A stretch of DNA of 64,000 nucleotides from Kineosporia aurantiaca JCM 3230 (lineage in GTDB: Bacteria > Actinomycetota > Actinomycetes > Actinomycetales > Kineosporiaceae): positions 1 to 64,000 of the forward strand of contig JODP01000012.1 in NCBI GenBank assembly GCA_000719025.1. The letters run 5' to 3'. Below, piece by piece: positions 34,983 to 43,707 of the stretch. The notes below the pieces were generated by a model. It searched no databases and was not told the DNA's origin. It worked only from the letters and a program-made list of their open reading frames with translations. The stretch's first letter is position 1. The number at the start of each line of letters is the position of its first letter. A program made the translations under genes and the position numbers.

Positions 34983-35876
34983 GTGGGCGGATTGGGGTGG
35001 CATGGGCGGAGGGGCGAGGCGCCTGATGGGGCTACGTTGGAGTGGGTTCGCCGAAGTGTGGATGCGCGGGCGCGGGTGGAGGGGGTTGAGTTCCTTCCCG
35101 GCGGTAGCGTTAGCGCCATTCACCGCGTGCACCTGGAACTTCCGGGCGGTTCGAGCACGGACGTGGTGGTTCGGCGCTGGCTGAACCCTGAATGGCAGCG
35201 CAACGATCCGGACCTGAGCCCCGAGCATGAGGCGGCGGCGCTTGGTGTGGCCGAGCAGAACGATCTTCCGGCGCCGCGCCTGCTGGCGCTCGATCCCAGG
35301 GGCGATCAGACCGATGTGCCTGCCCTGGTGATGACCTTGCTGCCGGGCGGTCCTAAGGCGGAGCCGGTTCCCCGAGAGCTGGCTCGCACCCTGGCCGCCA
35401 TCCATTCAGTGCCCAAGATTGAGGACGCTCTGCCCGAGTTCGGTTTCCACAACGATGCTTCCGCGGAGGTCGTGCCTCGGTTGAGCAAGGATGCGGGTTT
35501 GTGGCGGGAGGCGAGCGAAAGGGTTGGGCAACCACCGGAGTCGCCACCAGCGTCCCTCGTTCACCGTGATTTCAACCCCGGGAACGTGCTGTGGCAAGGG
35601 GATCGGATCAGCGGCGTGGTCGACTGGGGAGCGGCCTGCTGGGGTCCGCCGCAGGCCGACGTTGCTCACCTGCGCTGGAATCTGGTCTTCAATAACGGAA
35701 TTGCGGCCGCGGATGCGTTCCTGCAGGCTTACCGGCACGAAGCGCCCGGCTATCGGCATGACCCGTATTGGGACGTTCGGGGCGTGATCGATCTGTTCCC
35801 GGAGACCGAGATCCATTTCTTCGACGCCCGATTGCTGGCCGCACTGGAGGCCTACCTGCGAAAATTGCTCTCCTAG
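34983..35876 (+). CDS. Aminoglycoside-phosphotransferase-family kinase
   Basis: The kinase-like protein has about 297 residues. The catalytic loop is SLVHRDFNPGNVLW, with Asp as base and Asn for metal. The DFG-equivalent is GVVDWGAACWGPPQADVAHL. The N-lobe (EGVEFLPGGSVSAIHRV, VVVRRW) fits a nucleotide-binding site. The GTG at 34983 has GGAGG at eight bases; a GTG at 34965 is possible. Family members phosphorylate antibiotics, sugars, choline or homoserine, and the substrate here is not predictable. Confidence 0.82.
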   Translation: MGGLGWHGRRGEAPDGATLEWVRRSVDARARVEGVEFLPGGSVSAIHRVHLELPGGSSTDVVVRRWLNPEWQRNDPDLSPEHEAAALGVAEQNDLPAPRLLALDPRGDQTDVPALVMTLLPGGPKAEPVPRELARTLAAIHSVPKIEDALPEFGFHNDASAEVVPRLSKDAGLWREASERVGQPPESPPASLVHRDFNPGNVLWQGDRISGVVDWGAACWGPPQADVAHLRWNLVFNNGIAAADAFLQAYRHEAPGYRHDPYWDVRGVIDLFPETEIHFFDARLLAALEAYLRKLLS

Positions 35877-35879
35877 GGC

Positions 35880-36479
35880 TCAGGTCGGCGAGCGCATCCA
35901 GGCCGGAAGCAGGTCGTACAGGATGCGAGCGGCGGTGGAGCGGTCGACGTCCAGCCCGCCGTGCAGGACGGCCGCGTAGTAGCCCTCGATCGCGGAGGCA
36001 ACGTAGAAGTCCTCAGCCGCCGTGACCTCGCGCGGCCGGGAGGCCTGGTCGGCGCCGAAATGGTCGCGGTAGTCGCGTAATTGCTGCAGCAGTACGTCCG
36101 CGATGCCGCGGAGGCCGGTGGGGGAGCGCCAGTCGGAGGCCAGCAGGTAGAGGCCACGGTGTTCCAGAAGGTAGTCGAGGGTGCGGCCGATGGTGGTCAC
36201 GGCCACCTGCTCCGGTGGCTCGCCGGCCTGCCGGGCCACCTCGTCCTTGCTCATGATCTCGCGCATTCCGCTGCCCAGAGCCGCCGCGGCCGCCTCGGGG
36301 AGCGAGGTGAAGTGGTTGTAGAAGGACGTGCGGTGAACTCCCGCGGCCCGGGTCAGGGATCCGACCGAGGCCTGGCTGACGTCCGCGTCGCCGAGTTCGA
36401 GCAGGGCACCGAGCAGGGCCTGGCGGGTGCGGATCCAGCGGGGGTCGTCCTGGGCGGGGGAGTCGGGGTCGGCGGACAT
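35880..36479 (-). CDS. TetR-family regulator of the divergent SDR
   Basis: This regulator of about 199 residues has the HTH segment ALLGALLELGDADVSQASVG, then LTRAAGVHRTSFYNHFTSL. The C-terminal portion (TLDYLLEHRGLYLLASDWRS, EGYYAAVLHGG) resembles the TetR_C_33-like ligand domain. The ATG at 36479 is chosen; an upstream frame to 36521 is possible. It diverges from the SDR gene across 99 bases and ends four bases from the kinase stop. Confidence 0.82.
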   Translation of the reverse strand: MSADPDSPAQDDPRWIRTRQALLGALLELGDADVSQASVGSLTRAAGVHRTSFYNHFTSLPEAAAAALGSGMREIMSKDEVARQAGEPPEQVAVTTIGRTLDYLLEHRGLYLLASDWRSPTGLRGIADVLLQQLRDYRDHFGADQASRPREVTAAEDFYVASAIEGYYAAVLHGGLDVDRSTAARILYDLLPAWMRSPT

Positions 36480-36578
36480 CCGGACAGCGTAGATCCCCTC
36501 GTCCGGACCCTTGTTATACACATGTCGAATAGCGCTACGGTCCGGTAGTCAGTTCACCGTCGAAAGGACGCGGTTCCC

Positions 36579-37412
36579 ATGGGCCGTCTCGAGAACAAGG
36601 TCGTCTTCATCACCGGAGCGGCGAGAGGGCAGGGTCGTAGTCACGCGATCCGCTTCGCCGAAGAGGGCGCGGACGTCATCGCCGTCGACATCGCGGCCCA
36701 GATGCCCGAGGTCGGCTATCCGATGGCCACGCCCGACGACCTGGCGGAAACCGTCAAGGCGGTGGAGGCGCTGGACCGCCGGATCATCGCCCGCCAGGCC
36801 GACGTCCGGGATCTGGCCCAGTTGCGGGCCGTCGTGGACGAGGGAATGGCCGAGCTCGGCCGGTTGGACTTCGTGCTCGCCAATGCGGGAGTGATGCCCA
36901 CCTACGGCGAGACCGCGCGCCGGCCCGAGGCCTGGAACGCCACGCTGGACGTGCTGCTGACTGGGGTCATGCACACCGTCGAGGCGACCCGGCCGAAGCT
37001 GGTGGAACAGGGCGAGGGCGGTGCGATCGTGATCACCAGCTCGATGGCCGCGTTGCAGCCGTTGGCCCGCACCCTCGACGGCGGCACGCTGGGCATGCTC
37101 GGTTACTCCGCGGCCAAGGCCGGCGTGCTCAACCTGATGCGCAACTACGCCAGCATCCTGGCCGAGTTCCGGATCAGGGTGAACGGTATTGCCCCGACCG
37201 GCGTGCACACCCCGATGACCCAGAACGCAATGATCGAGGAGTACTTCACCAACGGCGACCCGCGCGACCTGGTCTCGCTGACCAACGCCATCCCGGTGGA
37301 CATGGTGGAGCCGGTCGACATCTCCAACGCCGCGCTCTGGCTCTGCAGCGAAGAGGCCCGGTACGTCACCGGCACCACGGTTCCGGTCGACGCTGGGGCC
37401 ACGCTGCGCTGA
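36579..37412 (+). CDS. Mycofactocin-type short-chain dehydrogenase
   Basis: This 277-residue Rossmann enzyme has the nucleotide motif TGAARGQGRSHAIRFAEEGA. The GQGRSHA wording marks the mycofactocin-coupled SDR subfamily, which binds NAD non-exchangeably and passes electrons to mycofactocin. The NAG motif (LANAGVMP), catalytic Ser in ITSSMA and YSAAK (Tyr and Lys) are all present. The C-terminus (YVTGTTVPVDAG) is typical. The divergent TetR probably controls it. The alcohol substrate is unknown and no mycofactocin biosynthesis genes lie in the window. Confidence 0.9.
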   Translation: MGRLENKVVFITGAARGQGRSHAIRFAEEGADVIAVDIAAQMPEVGYPMATPDDLAETVKAVEALDRRIIARQADVRDLAQLRAVVDEGMAELGRLDFVLANAGVMPTYGETARRPEAWNATLDVLLTGVMHTVEATRPKLVEQGEGGAIVITSSMAALQPLARTLDGGTLGMLGYSAAKAGVLNLMRNYASILAEFRIRVNGIAPTGVHTPMTQNAMIEEYFTNGDPRDLVSLTNAIPVDMVEPVDISNAALWLCSEEARYVTGTTVPVDAGATLR

Positions 37413-37428
37413 GTTCTGGGGTCAGGAC

Positions 37429-37460
37429 TGCGGGGCCCACCCGGTTGGGCGGGCCCCGCA
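37429..37460. terminator. Bidirectional terminator between SDR and ohr
   Basis: TGCGGGGCCC (37429-37438) pairs with GGGCCCCGCA (37451-37460) across a 12-base loop. It separates two convergent genes. Confidence 0.75.
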
Positions 37461-37483
37461 CTCAAGCGTCCTCAGAAGAACTT

Positions 37484-37906
37484 TCAGCCTACGGTCGCGT
37501 CCACGGTCACCGGGATGTTGCCGCGGGTGGCGTTGGAGTACGGGCAGATCTGGTGGGCGGCCTCGACCAGCTCGTCGGCGGTCGCCTGGTCCACGCCACC
37601 GATTTCGACGTGCAGCGCCACCTCGAGGGCGTAGCCTCCGGCGTCGTTCGGGCCGAGGCCCACCTCGGCCGTCACCGCGGTGTCGGTGATGGCCAGCTTG
37701 CGCTGACGGGCAACGCCTTTCAGGGCGCTGTGGAAGCAGGCCGAGTACCCGGCCGCGAACAGCTGCTCGGGGTTGGTGGCCCCGCCCGCCCCGCCCATCT
37801 CCTTCGGGGTGGCCAGGTCGACATCGAGGATGCCGTCCGAGGACTGGGCGTGGCCGTTGCGGCCGTCGCCGGTGGACGTGGCGACGGCGGTGTAGATGAC
37901 AGCCAT
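37484..37906 (-). CDS. ohr: Organic hydroperoxide resistance protein (Ohr/OsmC)
   Basis: This 140-residue thiol peroxidase of the Ohr group reduces organic hydroperoxides. Catalytic Cys57 lies in GYSACFHSAL and resolving Cys121 in HQICPYSNATRGN. The N-terminal YTAVATSTGDGRNGHAQSSD supplies the conserved active-site Arg, and TNPEQLFAAGYSACF is the Ohr signature. Its promoter region carries a TetR-like palindrome shared with the divergent TetR gene, unlike the usual MarR-type OhrR control. Confidence 0.93.
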   Translation of the reverse strand: MAVIYTAVATSTGDGRNGHAQSSDGILDVDLATPKEMGGAGGATNPEQLFAAGYSACFHSALKGVARQRKLAITDTAVTAEVGLGPNDAGGYALEVALHVEIGGVDQATADELVEAAHQICPYSNATRGNIPVTVDATVG

Positions 37907-37921
37907 GGATCCTCCTGAAAC

Positions 37922-37935
37922 ATAGAACGTTCTGT
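37922..37935. promoter_or_regulatory. Palindrome between ohr and its divergent TetR gene
   Basis: AGAACGTTCT (37924-37933) is a perfect 10-bp palindrome, with the flanks ATAG and GTCT giving partial extension. It lies 17 bases upstream of the ohr start, where a repressor would block its promoter. Confidence 0.6.
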
Positions 37936-37992
37936 CTACTGGATTCCATCACCGTCCCCGGGTGCCGTCAATGTGGCATTACCGTGGTCCGG

Positions 37993-38562
37993 ATGAACGC
38001 TGTCTCTCCAACCGCCCCGGCCCGCGAGCGGCTGCTGCGGGCCGCCCGCGACGTCTTCTACCGCGAAGGGGTGCATGCGGTCGGGGTGGATCGGATCATC
38101 GAGACCGCCGGGGTCACCCGAGCCACCTTCTATCGCCACTTCCCCTCGAAAGAGTCCCTGGTCGTGACCTATCTGCAGGCGCTGGACACGGCGGTCCGCG
38201 AGCGGGTGGGCGAGGTCCCGGCGGACGCCGAGGGGGCGGCCCGCTGGCTGCGCGACTTCACCTGGGGCATCGCCGACGGAATCGGCGAACCCCAGTTCCG
38301 CGGCTGCCCTTACATCAACGCCGCGGCCGAGTACCCCTCGGCCGAGCACCCGGTGCGGGTCGCGATCGCCGTCCACCGGGAGTGGCTGGAGGCCGGCGTG
38401 CGCACGGCGCTGAGCCGGAGCGGGCATCCGGACCCGGCCGAGGGCGCCCGCCGCTGGCTGGCTCAGCGGGACGGGGCGATGATCGCCGCGTACCTGAACA
38501 ACGCCGAGGTGGCCGCCCGGACGCTGATGGCCGCGGTGGACGATCTCGTCGGGGTGGGCTGA
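37993..38562 (+). CDS. TetR-family regulator divergent from ohr
   Basis: This 189-residue regulator has the HTH RLLRAARDVFYREGVHAVGV, then IIETAGVTRATFYRHFPSKESL. The central RGCPYINAAAEYP contains the single Cys found in a redox-related subgroup of TetR proteins. Cys oxidation could serve as a sensor, but this is inference. The ATG at 37993 is chosen; a GTG at 37984 is an alternative. It shares a palindromic operator-like site with ohr. Confidence 0.85.
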   Translation: MNAVSPTAPARERLLRAARDVFYREGVHAVGVDRIIETAGVTRATFYRHFPSKESLVVTYLQALDTAVRERVGEVPADAEGAARWLRDFTWGIADGIGEPQFRGCPYINAAAEYPSAEHPVRVAIAVHREWLEAGVRTALSRSGHPDPAEGARRWLAQRDGAMIAAYLNNAEVAARTLMAAVDDLVGVG

Positions 38563-38714
38563 GTACGAGACCGGGGGCCGAAGGGTTCACCGGGCGACCC
38601 CAAAAGCCCAATTCCGAACGTTCCTCTGATTTAACCGTTCAAAACAGGACGTAAGGCTCCGGCTGTGTAAACCTGGGCGTCTGAAGCCCAATGGTGAGCC
38701 CAGGAAGTGAGCGC

Positions 38715-40091
38715 ATGTCCTCAGTCCTCGACGTCCTCGACCGCGGTCGGACCATCGCCCCGCCCGGCTACAACCGCTGGTTGGTGCCCCCGGCCGCGCT
38801 GGCCGTGCACCTGTCGATCGGTGAGGTCTACGCGTTTAGCGTGTTCAAGGCCCCGCTGGTCAAGCACTTCGACTCCAGCCTGACCGCGATCGGCGTGGTG
38901 TTCTCGATCGCGATCGTGATGCTCGGCCTGTCGGCCGCCTTCGGCGGGACCTGGGTGGAGCGCAACGGCCCGCGCAAGGCGATGGTCGTCTCGATGCTCT
39001 GCTGGGTCACCGGGTTCCTGGTCGCCGCCCTGGGCGTGGCCGCCGACCAGCTCTGGCTGGTCTACTTCGGCTACGGCGTGATCGGCGGCATCGGCCTCGG
39101 GATCGGGTACATCTCCCCGGTTTCCACACTGATCAAGTGGTTCCCGGACCGCCCGGGCCTGGCCACCGGCCTGGCCATCATGGGCTTCGGCGGCGGCGCC
39201 CTGGTGGCTTCCCCGCTGACCAGTCGTCTGCTGGACGCCTACGCAGACCAGCCGCAGGACGCGATCGCGCCGACCATGCTGACCCTCGCCGCGGTCTACC
39301 TCGTGCTGATGGCTCTGGGCGCCTGGGTGGTGCGGGTTCCCGCGGACGACTGGGCTCCGGCGGGATACGCCGCCGGCAGTGCGGGGGCCAAGGCCGCACG
39401 CCGGCCGGGTCTGGGCAGTGCAAAGGTGGCCGAGCTGAACGCGAATCAGGCGATCCGCACGCCGCAGTTCTGGCTGCTCTGGACGGTGCTCTTCTGCAAC
39501 GTCACCGCCGGCATCGGCATCCTCGAGCAGGCCGCCCCGATGATCCAGGACTTCTTCTCCGACGTGGACGCCACCGAGGCGGCCGGATTCGTCGGCCTGC
39601 TCTCGCTCTGCAACATGGCCGGCCGGTTCGTCTGGTCCTCCACCTCGGACGTGATCGGCCGTAAGCCGATCTACGCGATCTACCTCGGCGTGGGCGCCCT
39701 GCTGTATCTGCTGCTGGCGCTCCAGGGCACCGCCGGCACCGGACTTTTCGTGGTCACCGCCTGCGTGATCCTGAGCTTCTACGGTGGTGGCTTCGCCACC
39801 GTCCCGGCCTATCTGAAGGACCTGTTCGGGGGTGTGCAGGTCGGGGCCATCCACGGCCGCCTGCTCACCGCCTGGTCGGCCGCCGGCGTGGTGGGCCCGC
39901 TGGTGGTGAACCGGGTTGCCGACCACCAGACCGCGGCCGGCAAGTCGGGTTCCGACCTCTACACGCTGTCCTTCTCGATCATGGTGGTCATCCTGATCGT
40001 CGGGTTCGTGGCCAATGCCCTGGTCCGGGCGGTGGGGAGCCGGCGGGAGCCGGCCACCGCGGCCGGGGTCGTGCCGGGCACCGCTTCCTGA
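38715..40091 (+). CDS. OFA-family MFS transporter (oxalate/formate antiporter-like)
   Basis: This 458-residue transporter has about 12 membrane segments. PPAALAVHLSIGEVYAFSVFK at TM1 and the GGIGLGIGYISPVSTLIKWFPDRPG stretch at TM4/5 are marks of the oxalate/formate antiporter family. SLCNMAGRFVWSSTSDVIGRKP is the second-half motif A. The ATG at 38715 follows CAGGAAG. The substrate is a small carboxylate by family inference. A 47-residue single-helix protein follows at once, as in other OFA operons. Confidence 0.9.
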   Translation: MSSVLDVLDRGRTIAPPGYNRWLVPPAALAVHLSIGEVYAFSVFKAPLVKHFDSSLTAIGVVFSIAIVMLGLSAAFGGTWVERNGPRKAMVVSMLCWVTGFLVAALGVAADQLWLVYFGYGVIGGIGLGIGYISPVSTLIKWFPDRPGLATGLAIMGFGGGALVASPLTSRLLDAYADQPQDAIAPTMLTLAAVYLVLMALGAWVVRVPADDWAPAGYAAGSAGAKAARRPGLGSAKVAELNANQAIRTPQFWLLWTVLFCNVTAGIGILEQAAPMIQDFFSDVDATEAAGFVGLLSLCNMAGRFVWSSTSDVIGRKPIYAIYLGVGALLYLLLALQGTAGTGLFVVTACVILSFYGGGFATVPAYLKDLFGGVQVGAIHGRLLTAWSAAGVVGPLVVNRVADHQTAAGKSGSDLYTLSFSIMVVILIVGFVANALVRAVGSRREPATAAGVVPGTAS

Positions 40092-40120
40092 AAACCTTTA
40101 CTGCAGAATTGAGGACGCTT

Positions 40121-40264
40121 GTGAGCGGCGAAGAGGTCAAGGCGCGTATCGCGGGTGCTCAGGGGGCGGCGACCGTTGCGGTCGGCCTTTGGGTGATCGT
40201 GGCCGGTGCGCTGATTTACGGCATCTGGGAGACGGTGCACAAGGTTTCGGCGCTGTTCGGCTGA
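40121..40264 (+). CDS. MFS transporter small subunit (47 residues)
   Basis: The frame GTG AGC GGC GAA starts at 40121 after GAGGA and ends TGA at 40262-40264. The product opens MSGEEVKARIAGAQ, has one transmembrane helix (VAVGLWVIVAGALIYGIWET) and ends VHKVSALFG. Small single-helix partners of this type are found directly downstream of OFA-family transporters in actinobacteria. It lies 29 bases after the transporter stop. It is short and easily missed. Confidence 0.8.
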   Translation: MSGEEVKARIAGAQGAATVAVGLWVIVAGALIYGIWETVHKVSALFG

Positions 40265-40402
40265 GCCGGCCGGCGGGGCAGCACACGCAGTCATCGGGGC
40301 ACCTGGACGCGGGCGGCCGTTCGGGTGAACTCGTCTCACTTCCGGGAACCGACGGCCGATCCGAGCAGGCGACCGCCGTGCCAGGACGACCCGAGGAATC
40401 CG

Positions 40403-40720
40403 ATGCGACCAGTCGCCATGCTCATCCCGCTCAGCCTCGCGATCTGGGTGGCCTACGACGCGCGGCGTCTGGGCGCCCGCCGCGGCCGGCTGGGTGGGGG
40501 TCTGCTCGACCGGGGCCCGATGGCCTGGTTCTTCGCGGTTGCGCTGCTCGGGCTGATCGGGATCTATGGCTACAAGAAGACCCGGTCCCGCCTGATCGAG
40601 GCCAAGGATGTCGAGACCCGGTACGGTTCCGTCTCCGCCGGGCCCCGGCCGGCCGGGCCGAAGCTCACCCACGAGCAGCAGCGTCCCGGCGAGAAGATCA
40701 TCTACCCGGCCCCGTTCTGA
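40403..40720 (+). CDS. Small two-helix membrane protein
   Basis: This protein of about 105 residues starts at an ATG preceded by GAGGA. It has two hydrophobic segments (VAMLIPLSLAIWVAY and MAWFFAVALLGLIGIYGY) separated by an Arg-rich loop (ARRLGARRGRLGG). A basic and polar tail ends KIIYPAPF. It is not a recognised family. It follows the transporter and its small subunit on the same strand and is closed by a strong hairpin. Confidence 0.65.
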   Translation: MRPVAMLIPLSLAIWVAYDARRLGARRGRLGGGLLDRGPMAWFFAVALLGLIGIYGYKKTRSRLIEAKDVETRYGSVSAGPRPAGPKLTHEQQRPGEKIIYPAPF

Positions 40721-40755
40721 CCGGGCCGGGTTTCACCTGGTGAAACCCGGCCCGG
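40721..40755. terminator. Strong bidirectional terminator
   Basis: CCGGGCCGGGTTTCACC (40721-40737) is followed after one base by its exact complement (40739-40755). It starts at the base after the small membrane-protein stop and faces the convergent MMPL gene, so it can serve both. Confidence 0.9.
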
Positions 40756-40773
40756 AGCAGTGACTTCCCGGAT

Positions 40774-42939
40774 CTACGCCTCCGAAACCGCCTCGTCCGA
40801 GCGCTGCTCGGTGACCGGCTGATCGTGATGGCCGGCCGAGACCGCGTCCGAGTGGCCGGGCCACCAGGCGGCGTGCCCCAGCAGCGCGGTCAGCGACGGG
40901 GTGAAGAACATCGCCATCACGAAGGCCGCGATCAGGATGCCGAACGACACCGAGAAGCCCATGGTCAGCAGCAGTGAGTTGCCGGCCAGCATGAGTGAGG
41001 CGAAGGTGCCGGCCAGGATCACGCCGGCCGCGGCGATGGTCGGGCCGGCGTGCCGGACCGCCTGGGCCGCCGCCTCGCGGGGCCCGCGGCCGAGCCGGGT
41101 CTCCTCCCGGAGCCGGGCGATCATCAGGATGTTGTAGTCGGTGCCGAGGGCCACGACGAACAGGTAGATGTAGATCGGCAACAGGAAGATCAGCCCGTTG
41201 TCGCCCTTGACCTGCTGGAAGACCAGCACGGCGGCGCCCAGGGTGGCGGCGAAGCCGAGGCCGACCGAGACCATCAGGTACCAGGGCGCGACCAGGCTGC
41301 GCAGCAACAACATCAGGATCAGCAGGATGATCACCGCGGCGACCGGGAAGACCACCGAGTAGTCCCGGTTCATCGCGGCCTGGAAGTCGACGAACACGCC
41401 CGCCGTGCCGGCCACGTACGCCCGCGTGCCGCTCGGGGCGGCCTGGTCGGCGGCCGGGCGCAGGGTGTCCTTCACCGTGGAGAGCGCCTCGTCGGAGGCC
41501 GAGTCGTACTTCAGGATGGTCATCACCAGGGCGGTGCTCGGATCGGTCGGCGAGACCGTCGAGGCGGTGACCTGGGCGACCCCGTCCACCTTGCCGATGG
41601 TGCCGGCGAAGCCCTTCACCTGGTCGTCGGTCAGCGGGCCGCCGTCGGAGTGCAGCACGATCGGGGTCGGGTCGGTGGCGCCGGCGCTGAAGCCCTTCGC
41701 CTCCATCGTCGAGGTGGCCCTGGCCGACTCGACGTCGGAGGAGGAGTTGCTGTCGCCCAGGTCGAACGTCGGGCTGAAGGCCAGCGCGAAGACCGAGAGC
41801 ACGACCAGGAACCCGCCGGAGATCGACGCGTACCGGACCGGGTGCTGGCCGAGCGAGGCCCCCAGAGCGGCGAACCGGCTGCCCCGTGAGGGTTCCCGCC
41901 ACTTCTTGGACGGCCAGAACAGCGCCCGGCCGAGCAGCGTCACGGTGGCCGGGACCAGGGTCAGCGCCGCCAGCAGGGTGACCGCGACGGCGATCGCCAG
42001 CGACGGGCCGATGGAACGGAAGATGCCCAGCGAGGACAGCACCAGGGTCATGAACGCGACGAAGACCGCGCCACCGGCCGACGCGATCGCCTCGCCGGCC
42101 CGCTCGATGGCCAGCGCCACCGCGGGGCGGTGCTCCTCACCGTCGCGCCGGGCCTCGCGGTACCGGAACAGGAAGAACAGGATGTAGTCGGTGCCGATCC
42201 CGAACAGCACCACGATCAGGATGACGCTGGTCGAGGAGTCGTGGTTGAGGTCGAACGTCTTCTCCATCACGGCGATCAGGCCGTTGGCGATCGTCGAGAC
42301 CAGGCCGACCAGGACCAGGGGCATCAGGGCGATCAGCACGCTGCGGAAGATGATCCCGAGCAGGATGACGATCAGCAGGATGGTGGCGATGCCGACGATC
42401 GCCTCGGCGTTCTTGCCGGACTGGGTCTGGTCGTAACCCTGGGCCAGCGAACCGGTGACGCCCTCTTCCAGGCCGCTGCCCTGGACCGCGCCGACCAGTT
42501 GGTCGCGCAGGTCCTTGACCTGGTCCAGATCCTTCTGGTCCTGCCCGGTGACGCCGTCGGCCAGGCCGATGTTGACGATCGCGGCCTGCTTGCTCGGCGA
42601 GGGGGTGGCCTCGCCGACGGTGCCGAACGCGTCGCCGAGCTTGAGGCCCTTGGCGATCCCGCCGATCTTGGTCAGGTCGTCCGCGGTCAGCGCGGCGCCG
42701 TCGGACCGGTCGAAGACGATGGTGACGCCGGCCTGCTGCTGCTGCGGGAACGCGTCGTCAAGGAGTTCGTAGCCCTTGATCGAGTCGTACTTGTTCGGCA
42801 GGAAGTCGGCCTGGTCGGTGGTCGCGGCCACGGTCGGCGCGGACGCCACCACGATGACGGCGAACACCACCCAGGCGCCCAGAACCCACCACGGCCGCCG
42901 GGACACCAGGTGCCCCAGGCCTCTGAATACGCGTGTCAC
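40774..42939 (-). CDS. MMPL/RND-family exporter
   Basis: The 721-residue membrane protein has the RND-type internal duplication: one helix, a large extracellular domain (about 40-170), five helices, then the same again. VILIVVLFGIGTDYILFFLFRYREARRDG and IYIYLFVVALGTDYNILMIARLREE contain the GTDY proton-relay residues of MMPL proteins. The GTG start follows GGAGGGG. It may export lipids, siderophores or drugs. The product of the nearby PKS is not linked to it by position. Confidence 0.9.
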   Translation of the reverse strand: MTRVFRGLGHLVSRRPWWVLGAWVVFAVIVVASAPTVAATTDQADFLPNKYDSIKGYELLDDAFPQQQQAGVTIVFDRSDGAALTADDLTKIGGIAKGLKLGDAFGTVGEATPSPSKQAAIVNIGLADGVTGQDQKDLDQVKDLRDQLVGAVQGSGLEEGVTGSLAQGYDQTQSGKNAEAIVGIATILLIVILLGIIFRSVLIALMPLVLVGLVSTIANGLIAVMEKTFDLNHDSSTSVILIVVLFGIGTDYILFFLFRYREARRDGEEHRPAVALAIERAGEAIASAGGAVFVAFMTLVLSSLGIFRSIGPSLAIAVAVTLLAALTLVPATVTLLGRALFWPSKKWREPSRGSRFAALGASLGQHPVRYASISGGFLVVLSVFALAFSPTFDLGDSNSSSDVESARATSTMEAKGFSAGATDPTPIVLHSDGGPLTDDQVKGFAGTIGKVDGVAQVTASTVSPTDPSTALVMTILKYDSASDEALSTVKDTLRPAADQAAPSGTRAYVAGTAGVFVDFQAAMNRDYSVVFPVAAVIILLILMLLLRSLVAPWYLMVSVGLGFAATLGAAVLVFQQVKGDNGLIFLLPIYIYLFVVALGTDYNILMIARLREETRLGRGPREAAAQAVRHAGPTIAAAGVILAGTFASLMLAGNSLLLTMGFSVSFGILIAAFVMAMFFTPSLTALLGHAAWWPGHSDAVSAGHHDQPVTEQRSDEAVSEA

Positions 42940-43174
42940 TGCTTACCCCTCCGACGCACGACGTGCGAGCCCCTGTCCCAGAACGGACAAAACTCCCCAT
43001 GGACAACAGGCCGAGCCTATCGAATCCCGGAAAGCATGATCGAACCCTTTTTGGCAAGGGCCAAGGAAAGATCAGGCGGCCGAACGGGTGGGGCGGGGGC
43101 TGAGGGTCACCCGCGATCGGGCCGGATCACACCGGATCGGGCCTGATCAGACGGGTCGAACGGGTCAGGCCGGG

Positions 43175-43414
43175 TCAGACGGGGTCGGGCATGGCCAGCG
43201 CGTCGCGGATGGCACGCAGCCGCAGGACCCGGGTCGCCGTGTCCTCGATCGGGATCGGGCCGGTGTGGGCCTCGACCACGGCGCTCGGCTGCCACTGCAC
43301 GGACTCGTTCTCGGTCACCGGGCCGCGCAGGCGGCGAGCCAGATGACGACCGCGCTGCCGGGGCTGACCGGGCTGACGGGCCTGCCGGGGACCGGTGCTG
43401 TCGTGCTGAGCCAC
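43175..43414 (-). CDS. Small basic hypothetical protein
   Basis: The 79-residue frame starts at a GTG preceded by a strong AGGAGGGG. The N-terminal half is Gln/Arg/Gly-rich. The C-terminal half has an ordered look (SVQWQPSAVVEAHTG, TRVLRLRAIRDALAMPD). Frame content alone would be weak; the ribosome-binding site and the relatively AT-rich leader upstream support it. Function unknown. Confidence 0.5.
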   Translation of the reverse strand: MAQHDSTGPRQARQPGQPRQRGRHLARRLRGPVTENESVQWQPSAVVEAHTGPIPIEDTATRVLRLRAIRDALAMPDPV

Positions 43415-43557
43415 GAGCGTCTACCCCTCCTGTTACGTCTGGTGTGACTGGTAACAATAGGGCATCGACTGCGTGAAGGTTTACTCCGCACGAAAGGTTT
43501 GATCCTGGCTTATCGGTGAATTGCTCCTGGCCAGGCCGCGGTTCGGCGGTGCGCAGT

Positions 43558-43695
43558 TCACTTGCCCGAAGGGTCACTCCCGGGCTCCGGCTCGGCCCCG
43601 CGACAGCTCACCGGACCGAGCCGGGTGACGTGCCACCAGCGGCCGAGCACCCGCCGGATCTCGACCCCGCAGTTACGGCAGTACACCTCGGCCAT
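43558..43695 (-). CDS. 45-residue CxxC (zinc-ribbon-like) protein
   Basis: The frame opens MAEVYCRNCGVEIRRVLG and continues WWHVTRLGPVSCRG to an acidic tail. A CxxC pair near the N-terminus and a later Cys resemble half a zinc ribbon. It starts 12 bases after the sugar-isomerase stop on the same strand, so it may be the last gene of that operon. No clear Shine-Dalgarno is visible, and coupling to the gene before it is assumed. Confidence 0.45.
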   Translation of the reverse strand: MAEVYCRNCGVEIRRVLGRWWHVTRLGPVSCRGAEPEPGSDPSGK

Positions 43696-43707
43696 AGGGC
43701 GATGATG

